Assembly (NCBI GenBank): GCA_005882715.1
Contig: VBEI01000027.1
Coordinates: 1-5,063 of the forward strand
Direction: 5' to 3'
Source: Chloroflexota bacterium
GTDB lineage: Bacteria > Chloroflexota > Dehalococcoidia > SM23-28-2 > RBG-16-64-32
Length of the DNA stretch: 5,063 nucleotides
Shown here: positions 1-5,063 of the stretch, in pieces
How the letters are laid out: the number at the start of each line of letters is the position of its first letter
How positions within the stretch are numbered: position 1 is the stretch's first letter
Notes under the pieces: model-generated
Database searches by the model: none
What the model was told of the DNA's origin: nothing
Seen by the model: only the letters and a program-made list of their open reading frames with translations
Translations under genes and position numbers: made by a program

Positions 1-78
1 CTCTTTGCGGCGTCGCAGCCAACGGAGCGCGGCGACCGCCGCAACAGCGCCGCCGACAGCGGCGATTGCTTTGCGCAT
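1..78 (-). CDS. N-terminal fragment of a small membrane-anchored or exported protein (runs off the left edge)
   Basis: I do not recognise this gene. Only the first 26 codons are visible and the frame is open to the window edge. The ATG (complement of 76-78) follows a strong AGGAGGT ribosome binding site, which is the main reason to believe it. The peptide starts M-R-K, continues with about 15 residues of almost only Ala, Val, Gly and Ile, then has a basic cluster ending R-R-R-K-E. A short hydrophobic helix with arginines on the far side suits a single-pass membrane anchor with the bulk of the protein on the cytoplasmic side. A poor signal peptide is the alternative. It is divergent from the J-domain gene. 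Nothing can be said of its function without the rest of the gene. Confidence 0.6.
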   Translation of the reverse strand, partial: MRKAIAAVGGAVAAVAALRWLRRRKE

Positions 79-81
79 GGG

Positions 82-88
82 ACCTCCT
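82..88 (-). promoter_or_regulatory. Shine-Dalgarno sequence of the left-edge minus-strand gene
   Basis: Read on the minus strand the sequence is AGGAGGT followed by CCC and ATG. It is a near-perfect anti-16S match, but the spacing to the start codon is short (3-4 nt). It is the clearest ribosome binding site in the window and fixes the start of the left-edge gene. Confidence 0.75.
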
Positions 89-115
89 ATTCGCGATGCG
101 GGCGACCCGAAATTC

Positions 116-121
116 ATTTTA
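116..121 (-). promoter_or_regulatory. Possible -10 box for the left-edge minus-strand gene
   Basis: The complement of 116-121 reads TAAAAT, one mismatch from TATAAT, and lies 37 bp upstream of the minus-strand ATG. No good -35 hexamer is seen 16-18 bp further upstream, so this is only a candidate. Confidence 0.3.
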
Positions 122-187
122 GGACAATCGAGCGCCACTGGGTTTTCAGTAGCTGAGACAAGGCTTAATTACGGCTATAACGGGAAG

Positions 188-193
188 TATAAT
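188..193 (+). promoter_or_regulatory. Perfect TATAAT -10 hexamer upstream of the J-domain gene
   Basis: TATAAT stands in a locally AT-rich stretch of the divergent intergenic region, 43 bp before the J-domain ATG; transcription from it would give a leader of roughly 35-40 nt. The -35 position holds only a weak match (TTAATT at 165-170, 17-bp spacer). A second overlapping candidate lies just upstream: CTGAGA (153-158), 17 bp, TATAAC (176-181). Confidence 0.4.
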
Positions 194-196
194 CCG

Positions 197-225
197 TCGA
201 CTTACGATTCGGCAGAGGCCATAAT
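197..225 (+). promoter_or_regulatory. Possible leaderless promoter of the J-domain gene
   Basis: TCGACT (197-202, 4 of 6 to TTGACA), a 17-bp spacer and CATAAT (220-225, 5 of 6 to TATAAT) end 11 nt before the ATG at 237. A transcript from here would start within a few bases of the start codon. That would fit the lack of a Shine-Dalgarno sequence in front of this gene. It competes with the TATAAT at 188-193. Confidence 0.3.
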
Positions 226-236
226 GGTTCAGTCAA

Positions 237-1229
237 ATGCCCACCGAGCTCGACCATTACGAGGTACTCCAAGTCTCCCCGAACGCCGAACCCGGCGTGA
301 TTCTCGCGGCCTACCGCAGGCTCGCGCAGACGTACCACCCGGACGTCAACCCTGACCCACGGGCGCCGGAACGAATGCGCCGGTTGAACCGGGCGCTGGA
401 GATCCTCAGCGATCCCACGAAACGCGAGGAGTACGACCGCCGCCGGCTGAGGCGACTCGCGCTCAAGCACATGGCCGAGCAACCAAGGGTCCCTTACGGC
501 ACTCTCTACGGAGAAGCGCAGGCCGGTGGATGGCGAGCGAGACTGGCGCGATTGTCCCTGGGCTGGCTGGCGATCGCGGGCGGGCTCGGCGTCGTGCTGG
601 CCGCTCTGGCAATGATCCTTGTACGAGACACATCGGACTCCGGCGGCGGCCCAGCCGTCGAGCGATCAACAACGGGGACAACGGCGCGATCAGCCGGTCC
701 CGCCGTGGCGGGGGCTTCTACTGCGCCGAGTCCCACGACCTCCCCTTCGGGGAGTGGAACGTTTAGCAACGGGACGTGGCTGGTCGGCGAAGAGATAGCG
801 CCCGGGATGTGGCGAGCCATCCGCTCACGAACGTGCGCCTGGAAGCGCTTTTCGTCGATTGAAGGGAGCACAGACACTGTAGCTGGTTCCGGCTCCTCTT
901 TAACGGTGGAAATACGACCCACGGACGCGGCCTTCTGGTCGGAGGGATGCGGATGGTGGACCCAGATCCTCGAGGCGCCTTCGGGTGCACCCGGCGACCC
1001 ATTCGGACCAGGCACCTGGCTGGTCAACACAGAGATCGAGCCCGGCCTGTGGCAGAACTCCGATTCGTCGGAGGGGTGCAGGTGGGCGCGGCTCGCCAGC
1101 CTCGACGGCACGTCGTCGGCGATCACGGCCACAGGTTCGGGGACTTCGATCATCACCATCGAGATTATTCCGACCGACCGCGCGTTCGATTCCTGGGGCT
1201 GCGGCAACTGGACACGCGTGGGAAACTAG
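237..1229 (+). CDS. Membrane-spanning J-domain protein with two extracytoplasmic Trp/Cys repeats
   Basis: 330 residues. A J-domain fills residues about 5-70 (DHYEVLQVSP at the start, YHPDVNP with the HPD triad at 34-36, then LSDPTKREEYDRRR); in this family HPD stimulates the ATPase of an Hsp70 partner (DnaK). The Gly/Phe region, zinc finger and C-terminal substrate domains of true DnaJ are absent, so this is a J-domain co-chaperone and not dnaJ. One hydrophobic helix spans about 108-129, preceded by Arg 100, 102 and 105, which predicts the J-domain inside and the rest outside. A Ser/Thr/Gly/Pro linker (about 131-178) leads to two copies of a domain of about 66-70 residues (179-244 and 259-328), each with a GTWLV...I.PG.W motif, two cysteines (200/238 and 281/322) and a PTD.AF...GCG.W ending. 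ATG 237 is the first start after an in-frame stop at 222-224 and places the J-domain at the N-terminus. The substrate is unknown. Confidence 0.92.
   Translation: MPTELDHYEVLQVSPNAEPGVILAAYRRLAQTYHPDVNPDPRAPERMRRLNRALEILSDPTKREEYDRRRLRRLALKHMAEQPRVPYGTLYGEAQAGGWRARLARLSLGWLAIAGGLGVVLAALAMILVRDTSDSGGGPAVERSTTGTTARSAGPAVAGASTAPSPTTSPSGSGTFSNGTWLVGEEIAPGMWRAIRSRTCAWKRFSSIEGSTDTVAGSGSSLTVEIRPTDAAFWSEGCGWWTQILEAPSGAPGDPFGPGTWLVNTEIEPGLWQNSDSSEGCRWARLASLDGTSSAITATGSGTSIITIEIIPTDRAFDSWGCGNWTRVGN
771..1220 (+). repeat. Tandem protein-domain duplication in the J-domain protein
   Basis: Codons 179-244 (771-968) and 259-328 (1011-1220) encode two diverged copies of one domain, joined by a short Gly/Pro/Ala spacer. 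Shared landmarks in order are GTWLV, E-I-x-PG-x-W, C-x-W-x-R, a Gly/Ser turn, a beta-like stretch (LTVEI / ITIEI), PTD-x-AF and GCG-x-W-T. The single cysteine pair per copy suggests one disulfide each outside the membrane. At DNA level the copies are well diverged (only short matches such as GGCTGGTC), so the duplication is old. Similar 'PG-Tyr/Trp ... gC.W.R' domains are known in many secreted actinobacterial proteins; I do not assign a Pfam name. Confidence 0.8.
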
Positions 1230-1274
1230 CAGCGGACCCAACCGAACAGTCCCGCTCTGCCCGGCGACGCGCGA

Positions 1275-1280
1275 TAGAAT
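1275..1280 (+). promoter_or_regulatory. -10-like box immediately before uvrC (leaderless start candidate)
   Basis: TAGAAT (5 of 6 to TATAAT) ends 9 nt before the uvrC ATG, so transcription would begin at or a couple of bases before the start codon. No Shine-Dalgarno sequence lies between them, and the -35 region (CCGCTC at 1252-1257) is poor. This spacing is that of leaderless promoters described in high-GC bacteria. Confidence 0.45.
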
Positions 1281-1289
1281 ATCCGTGCC

Positions 1290-3347
1290 ATGGGCGCGAC
1301 ACCAAAAGCCAAGTTCGAAGACCGCCTGAAGGCGATGCCCGCGAAGCCTGGCGTCTATATCTTTCGCGATGCGAAGGACAAAGTAATTTACGTCGGCAAG
1401 GCGGCGCTGTTGCGGAACCGTGTGCGGTCGTACTTCGGCTCGATGCACGGATTCGAGGAGAAGACGCGGCGACTGGTCGGGCAGATCGCGGATATCGATT
1501 TCATCCTTACGGGAACCGTCCAGGAGGCGCTGTTGCTCGAGGCGACGCTGGTGAAGCGGCACCAGCCGTTCTTCAACGTGCGCCTGAAAGACGACAAGCA
1601 CTACCCGTACCTGAAGATCGACCTCAAGGAGCAATGGCCGCGAGTAGAGATTACGAGGCGGGTGCTGAACGACGGGGCGCGCTACTTCGGCCCGTTCGCC
1701 TCGGCGGGGTCGGTGCGGCGGACGCTGGACCTCGTCAAGAAGCTGTTCCCGTGGCGGTCGTGCACGAAGGTGATCACCGGAGAAGATCCTCGCCCGTGTC
1801 TCGAGTATTACATCCACCGCTGCGTCGGGCCGTGCGCTTCGCTGTGCACGAAGGAGGAGTACGACACGGTCATCCGGCAGACGATCATGTTCCTCGAGGG
1901 CCGCACGGACGAGATTGGGCGGGACCTGCGGCGCGAGATGCAGGGAGCGTCGGAAGCTCTGGAGTACGAGCGAGCTGCGCGTCTGCGCGACCAAGTGCAG
2001 GCGATCGAGCGGACAACCGAGCGGCAGGTGATGGAGGTGCGGGACCGGACGGACATGGACGTCTTCGGCCTGGCGCGCGCGGAGCAAGAGGCGTACGTGC
2101 AGGTCTGGTTCGTGCGTAGAGGGAATGTGATCGGACGGGACAACTTCCAGCTAGACGGAACGGTCGACGAGCCGGACGAGCGTGTACTGGGGAGCTTCAT
2201 CGAGCAGTTCTACGAATCGGCGCCCTACGTGCCGCGCCGGGTGCTCCTTCCGATCGCCGTCGAGGATTCACAGGTGATCGAGCAGGTCCTTTCGGAGCGG
2301 AAGGGACGGCCTGTGCGCTTGATGGTGCCCTCGCGCGGGGAGAAGAGGGAACTGGTGCAGCGGGCGGTGGCGAACGCGCGCGAGTCGCTAGAGCAGGCGC
2401 GGGCGCGCTGGCTGGCGGACAGCGGCAAAAAGCGGCAGGCGCTCGAGCAACTCCAGGACGCGCTTAGCCTGCCGGAGCTGCCGGCACGAATCGAGTGCTA
2501 CGACATCTCCAATATACAGGGGACTTCAGCGGTCGGCTCGATGGTAGTGTTCGTGGACGGTCACCCGAAGCGGAGCGAGTACCGGCGCTTCGGGATCAAA
2601 GGCGTCGCCGGGCAGAACGACTTCGCGATGATGCAGGAGGTTCTGAAGCGCCGCTTCTGGAAGATGCGGAGGGAGACGGAGGGCGAAGGAGCGAACGAGG
2701 GGACGCCGGACCGGCCGGCGGACCATGATACCGACCGGGAGCGCGTAGAGGCGGAGCTATCGCAGCCGAACGCGGGTGCGATGATGACGGCACCGACCGC
2801 AGACGGAGACGGCGGATCGCAGCATGGTCGCCACGCTCGTGCTACGAGTACCCCAGGAGAAAGGGGAAGGGAACTTTCCAACGGCCAAGGCACGAAAACG
2901 GATTACGACGAGTCCTTTCAGACGACGCCCGACCTTGTTCTCGTAGACGGCGGGAAGGGGCAAGTGTCAGCTGCGCACGACGCGATGCGCAATCTCGGAG
3001 TCGGGCAGATCCCGCTGGCGGGACTGGCGAAGCGCTTCGAGGAGCTGTACGTGAAGGACGTGTCGGAGCCGATCGTCCTCGACCGCACGTCGCAGGCACT
3101 GTATCTGGTGCAGCGGGTACGGGACGAGGCGCATCGTTTCGCGATCACATACCACCGGGGCGTGCGCTCAAAGGCCGGCGTTCAATCAGCTCTTGACACG
3201 ATCCAAGGGATCGGGCCGAAGCGGAAGAAAGCCCTGTTGCGGAAGTTCGGTTCGGTGAAGGGCATCCGTGAGGCAGGCGTCGAGGAGATCGCGGCGACGC
3301 CGGGGTTCACAAAGGCGCTGGCGGAGAAGGTGCTGAGCGGGCTGTGA
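1290..3347 (+). CDS. uvrC: UvrABC excinuclease subunit C
   Basis: 685 residues. UvrC is recruited by UvrB to DNA damage and cuts the strand on both sides of the lesion. The N-terminal GIY-YIG nuclease (about 17-100), which makes the 3' incision, shows PGVYIF, IYVGKA, R44, Y48 and E84 (matching Thermotoga R39, Y43, E76). Cysteines 158, 170, 178 and 182 keep the spacing of the E. coli cysteines linked to a [4Fe-4S] cluster. The UVR helix pair that binds UvrB is at about 204-240. The RNase H-like nuclease for the 5' incision has D405, D444, D553 and H615, matching E. coli D399, D438, D466 and H538, and helix-hairpin-helix motifs follow (about 632-685). The family is usually about 600-620 residues; the excess is mostly a hydrophilic insert at about 460-544. 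ATG 1290 gives the usual short lead into the GIY-YIG domain; ATG 1335 is a less likely alternative. Confidence 0.98.
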   Translation: MGATPKAKFEDRLKAMPAKPGVYIFRDAKDKVIYVGKAALLRNRVRSYFGSMHGFEEKTRRLVGQIADIDFILTGTVQEALLLEATLVKRHQPFFNVRLKDDKHYPYLKIDLKEQWPRVEITRRVLNDGARYFGPFASAGSVRRTLDLVKKLFPWRSCTKVITGEDPRPCLEYYIHRCVGPCASLCTKEEYDTVIRQTIMFLEGRTDEIGRDLRREMQGASEALEYERAARLRDQVQAIERTTERQVMEVRDRTDMDVFGLARAEQEAYVQVWFVRRGNVIGRDNFQLDGTVDEPDERVLGSFIEQFYESAPYVPRRVLLPIAVEDSQVIEQVLSERKGRPVRLMVPSRGEKRELVQRAVANARESLEQARARWLADSGKKRQALEQLQDALSLPELPARIECYDISNIQGTSAVGSMVVFVDGHPKRSEYRRFGIKGVAGQNDFAMMQEVLKRRFWKMRRETEGEGANEGTPDRPADHDTDRERVEAELSQPNAGAMMTAPTADGDGGSQHGRHARATSTPGERGRELSNGQGTKTDYDESFQTTPDLVLVDGGKGQVSAAHDAMRNLGVGQIPLAGLAKRFEELYVKDVSEPIVLDRTSQALYLVQRVRDEAHRFAITYHRGVRSKAGVQSALDTIQGIGPKRKKALLRKFGSVKGIREAGVEEIAATPGFTKALAEKVLSGL
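2667..2922 (+). other. Low-complexity in-frame insertion inside the UvrC C-terminal nuclease domain
   Basis: About 85 residues (460-544), rich in Gly, Asp, Glu, Arg, Thr and Ala with no hydrophobic core pattern, separate the conserved ...VLKRRFWK and PDLVLVDGGKGQ blocks. Catalytic D444 to D553 is 109 residues here but 28 between the matching E. coli aspartates (D438, D466), an excess of 81; the preceding catalytic pair is spaced identically in both (39). The reading frame is kept throughout and both flanks are fully conserved, so this looks like a tolerated surface loop and not a broken gene. Confidence 0.8.
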
Positions 3348-3351
3348 TCAA

Positions 3352-3386
3352 GTGATCGGTAATCGGTTCCCGGTCATTGATTAGCG
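3352..3386 (+). repeat. Degenerate heptamer array forming an imperfect inverted repeat between uvrC and the next gene
   Basis: Read in sevens from 3352 the sequence is GTGATCG, GTAATCG, GTTCCCG, GTCATTG, ATTAGCG: five related heptamers. The same stretch is an imperfect inverted repeat (3354-3371 with 3372-3389): GATCG pairs with CGATC, then after one mismatch TAATC pairs with GATTA, followed by two possible G-U pairs. The TTG start codon of the next gene (3377-3379) lies in the right arm. There is no T-tract, so it is a poor intrinsic terminator. Confidence 0.5.
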
Positions 3387-3991
3387 ATCGCGATACCGGT
3401 CTTGCCGAGCGCCTCATCCAATCGCTTGAAGTACATCCAGCGATTGACGGCGTAGGGCTGGCCGGGTCGCGGGCGAGGGGCGACGCCAATCCGCTATCGG
3501 ACTGGGACTTCGAGGTGAAGACGGCGGACTTTCCGTCGGTGGCCGGGGCGCTGCCGGAACTGGTGGCGCCAGTGGAGCCGCTGGCGCAACAGTGGGACCG
3601 GTTAAGCGATCACGCGTGCTACATGTTGATGCTGCGAGGCGCGGTGAAAGTGGACCTGATCTTCGATGAGCCGCACGAGCCCGAACCTCCGTGGGATGTC
3701 TCGAGGGAGACGTTGAAGGGCATCGACGATCACTTCTGGGACTGGACCATCTGGCTGGCGGCGAAGGATAAGTCCGGTAAGCGCAAGTTAGTCGAGGTGG
3801 AGCTCCGCAAGATGCACGAGCATCTCCTCGGGCCGCTCGGAGTGGGCGAGCTGCCGTCGAGCATCGACCAAGCGGTCGCCGCGTACATCCCGGCTCTGCA
3901 CCGCGCGGAGGAACGGCTGGCCGTCTTGGTCCCAAGCGTGCTCCAGCGGGAGGTGCTGGACCGGTTGGCGGGGTATGACTATGCCTTCTGA
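3377..3991 (+). CDS. Nucleotidyltransferase-fold protein (DNA polymerase beta / aminoglycoside nucleotidyltransferase type)
   Basis: 204 residues. The active-site signature of the pol-beta nucleotidyltransferase superfamily is clear: LAGSRARGDANPLSDWDFEV at 28-47 carries the G-S-x-x-R-G and S-D-x-D pattern (metal-binding D42 and D44), and KVDLIF at 91-96 gives the third acidic residue, D93. Members transfer a nucleotide, often AMP, to a drug, protein or other acceptor. The rest is mostly helical with many Trp and acidic residues, as in stand-alone MNT-like or antibiotic nucleotidyltransferases; the acceptor cannot be named. The start is TTG 3377: the in-frame stop at 3353-3355 leaves no ATG or GTG before the motif, and no clear Shine-Dalgarno is present. 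It follows uvrC by 29 bp and overlaps the HAD gene by 17 nt, so co-transcription is likely. No HEPN-type partner gene is adjacent. Confidence 0.85.
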   Translation: MISDRDTGLAERLIQSLEVHPAIDGVGLAGSRARGDANPLSDWDFEVKTADFPSVAGALPELVAPVEPLAQQWDRLSDHACYMLMLRGAVKVDLIFDEPHEPEPPWDVSRETLKGIDDHFWDWTIWLAAKDKSGKRKLVEVELRKMHEHLLGPLGVGELPSSIDQAVAAYIPALHRAEERLAVLVPSVLQREVLDRLAGYDYAF

Positions 3992-4670
3992 TCCTCGTGT
4001 GCGGGCGGTGTTCTTCGATCTCGACGACACGCTTTGCGACACGATCGGGACTCGTGAGGCGCGGGCGCGGCGTGCGTTTGGGTGTCTTTGCATGATGCAA
4101 TCAGGCCTCGATGCGGAGGTGCTGGTGAAGCGAGCCTTGGAGCCGTTGGCTGAGCCGAGGTCAGCGGTGGGAGTGCGGGGAGTGCTGGAAGAGCTGGGTC
4201 TGCTGGACGAGGCGGCCGGCACCGCGGCACTCGAAGCGGTCCGTTACTATAACGAGCCGCTCTGCCTCTTCGACGGCGTCAAGGAGACGCTGGAAGAACT
4301 AGGAAGCGTCTATCAGCTCGGCGTTATCACGAACTGGGATTCGGAAGATGAGCAGCGCCGCAAGCTAAGGCACCTGGGTCTCCATTCGAGCTTTCCGTAC
4401 CTCAGCGTTAGTGCCAGCGCTGGCTACGAGAAGCCGGACCCGCGCATCTTCGCGCATGCGATGTCGCTCGCTGGAGTTGAGCCGGGCGAAGCAGTGTTCG
4501 TAGGCGACCGGCTGGACGTTGATATCGCCGGGGCGAAGGCAGCGGGGATGCGCGCGGTATGGTTCAACCACTGGGGAGGTTCTGTTGACGGCGCCTCACC
4601 GGGTCCGGACGCCGTGATCGAGAGTTTCTCGGAACTGCCGAAGGTCTTGAAGGCGCTCGCCGGACGCTAA
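3975..4670 (+). CDS. HAD-superfamily hydrolase (phosphatase-like, subfamily I)
   Basis: 231 residues with all four haloacid-dehalogenase motifs. Motif I is FFDLDDTLCD at 13-22, with nucleophile D15 and acid/base D17; motif II is the Thr in VITNW (T119); motif III is K153 in YEKPDP; motif IV is VGDRLDVDIAGAKAAGM at 176-192, with D178 and D183. The helical region between motifs I and II (about 22-105) is a C1 cap, typical of phosphoglycolate phosphatases, pyrimidine 5'-nucleotidases (YjjG type) and 2-haloacid dehalogenases. A second Asp two residues after the nucleophile favours a phosphatase over a dehalogenase. The substrate is likely a small phosphorylated metabolite but is not identifiable. 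The start overlaps the end of the nucleotidyltransferase gene, suggesting translational coupling; ATG 3981, two codons later, is equally possible and has a weak GGCGGGG 7 nt upstream. Confidence 0.93.
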   Translation: MTMPSDPRVRAVFFDLDDTLCDTIGTREARARRAFGCLCMMQSGLDAEVLVKRALEPLAEPRSAVGVRGVLEELGLLDEAAGTAALEAVRYYNEPLCLFDGVKETLEELGSVYQLGVITNWDSEDEQRRKLRHLGLHSSFPYLSVSASAGYEKPDPRIFAHAMSLAGVEPGEAVFVGDRLDVDIAGAKAAGMRAVWFNHWGGSVDGASPGPDAVIESFSELPKVLKALAGR

Positions 4671-4700
4671 GGCGCCCGAACTAAATATTCTCGGCCGGCG

Positions 4701-5063
4701 TTATTGGATCTTTATCTTGCCGGTCATTTCCTGCGGGTGGAAATCGCAGCGGAAGTTCACCTCGCCGGCTGAACTCGGGACCTGCCACGCGACGGTGGCC
4801 GTCTGTCCCGCGCGGATCGTATTAGGGTTCGAGCAGGGGTCACCGGTTCCGGTGCAGAAGTCCTCAGTGTAGTCGCCACCCTGCCCGGCGATGTGCATGT
4901 TGTGGGGGGTCTTGCCGTCGTTCCTGATCTGGATCGTCGCGGTGGTCCCGGCCGGCAAGGTGAGTTCATTCGGGTCGAACCGATTGTCGTGCAGGACAAC
5001 TGTTAGTGGACCGCCCGGGGATGGTGATGCGCCGGGTGAGGAGCTCCCGCCGGGTGTCGCAGA
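4701..5063 (-). CDS. C-terminal part of a secreted cupredoxin (type 1 copper protein)
   Basis: 120 codons are visible; the frame stays open to the right edge, so the N-terminus (signal peptide or lipobox) is outside. The first 18 or so residues are a Ser/Pro/Gly/Ala-rich linker, a common tether between a membrane anchor and a folded domain. The remainder is a single cupredoxin beta-sandwich: LTVVLHDNRFDPNELTLPAG, then TPHNMHI with copper ligand H54, then FRCDFHPQEM with C106, H109 and M113 (numbered from the window edge), giving the full His-Cys-His-Met set. C70 and C77 in an extra loop probably form a disulfide. Such proteins carry electrons or bind copper outside the membrane. An internal TTG at 4956-4958 is not the start, because the domain's first strand lies upstream of it. 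The gene converges on the HAD gene with 30 bp between the stops. Confidence 0.92.
   Translation of the reverse strand, partial: SATPGGSSSPGASPSPGGPLTVVLHDNRFDPNELTLPAGTTATIQIRNDGKTPHNMHIAGQGGDYTEDFCTGTGDPCSNPNTIRAGQTATVAWQVPSSAGEVNFRCDFHPQEMTGKIKIQ

Noticed and set aside
5..355. Plus-strand open frame of 116 codons at the left edge
   Set aside because: It runs through the divergent promoter region and into the J-domain, where another frame is clearly the real one. The minus-strand start at 78 with AGGAGGT explains the edge better.
506..1207. Minus-strand open frame of 233 codons opposite the J-domain gene
   Set aside because: No motif and Pro/Ser/Arg-rich composition; the plus-strand frame has a clear J-domain, transmembrane helix and repeats.
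1230..1289. Terminator between the J-domain gene and uvrC
   Set aside because: No stem-loop with a T-run is visible in these 60 bp, so read-through into uvrC remains possible.
900..2087. Long open frame on the minus strand (395 codons) across the end of the J-domain gene and uvrC
   Set aside because: It lies antisense to uvrC, whose catalytic residues are all conserved. Its product is Arg/Leu/Pro/His-rich with no recognisable motif, as expected from the high-GC complement.
947..2119. Long plus-strand open frame (390 codons) in another frame
   Set aside because: It overlaps two well-supported genes, and its product is a low-complexity Arg/Ala/Gly-rich shadow of the J-domain gene and uvrC.
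3414..4100. Minus-strand open frame of 228 codons opposite the nucleotidyltransferase and HAD genes
   Set aside because: Extreme Arg/Pro/Ser/Ala content and antisense to two genes with intact active-site motifs.
4652..4700. Possible terminator hairpins between the HAD and cupredoxin genes (GGCGC...GCGCC at 4652-4676, CGCCGG...CCGGCG at 4658-4700)
   Set aside because: The stems are only 5-6 bp with loops of 15-31 nt and no T-tract follows on either strand. Such matches are frequent by chance in high-GC DNA.
1..5063. Search by eye for CRISPR repeats, tRNA or rRNA genes, insertion sequences, phage or toxin-antitoxin modules
   Set aside because: No regularly spaced repeats, cloverleaf-like sequence, transposase motifs or terminal inverted repeats were seen. 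The nucleotidyltransferase alone, without a HEPN partner, does not make a toxin-antitoxin pair.

Overview
High-GC bacterial chromosomal segment with conventional gene structure. The best guess at lineage is Chloroflexota, with Actinomycetota as the alternative. This rests on the high GC, the wording of the J-domain (DHYEVLQVSPNAEP), the Trp/Cys-rich 'GTWLVG..I.PG.W' repeats, and genes that seem to lack Shine-Dalgarno sequences and may be leaderless. It is an inference, not a database result.

Layout, left to right. (1) At the left edge, the first 26 codons of a minus-strand gene that leaves the window; it opens with a good ribosome binding site and a hydrophobic Ala/Gly/Val helix capped by a basic cluster. 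(2) A divergent intergenic region of about 160 bp with several promoter-like hexamers. (3) A plus-strand gene for an unusual membrane-spanning J-domain protein: cytoplasmic J-domain, one transmembrane helix, a Ser/Thr/Gly/Pro linker, and two copies of a Trp/Cys domain predicted to be outside the cell. (4) uvrC, the nuclease subunit of nucleotide excision repair, with all recognisable catalytic residues plus an extra low-complexity segment of about 80 residues inside the C-terminal nuclease domain. (5) A small nucleotidyltransferase-fold protein that starts at TTG inside a degenerate heptamer/inverted-repeat patch. (6) A HAD-superfamily phosphatase-like hydrolase overlapping the previous gene by 17 nt. 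(7) Converging on it from the right edge, the C-terminal 120 residues of a secreted or anchored cupredoxin with the full His-Cys-His-Met type 1 copper ligand set.

How the genes relate: uvrC, the nucleotidyltransferase and the HAD gene are packed on one strand (29-bp gap, then an overlap) and probably share a transcript. I see no evidence that the last two act in DNA repair. The J-domain gene lies 60 bp upstream of uvrC, but uvrC has its own -10-like box just before its ATG. I found no mobile element, CRISPR array, tRNA, rRNA or defence island, and no convincing multi-gene novel system. The points most worth a second look are the trans-membrane J-domain architecture, the uvrC insertion, and the heptamer array at the nucleotidyltransferase start.
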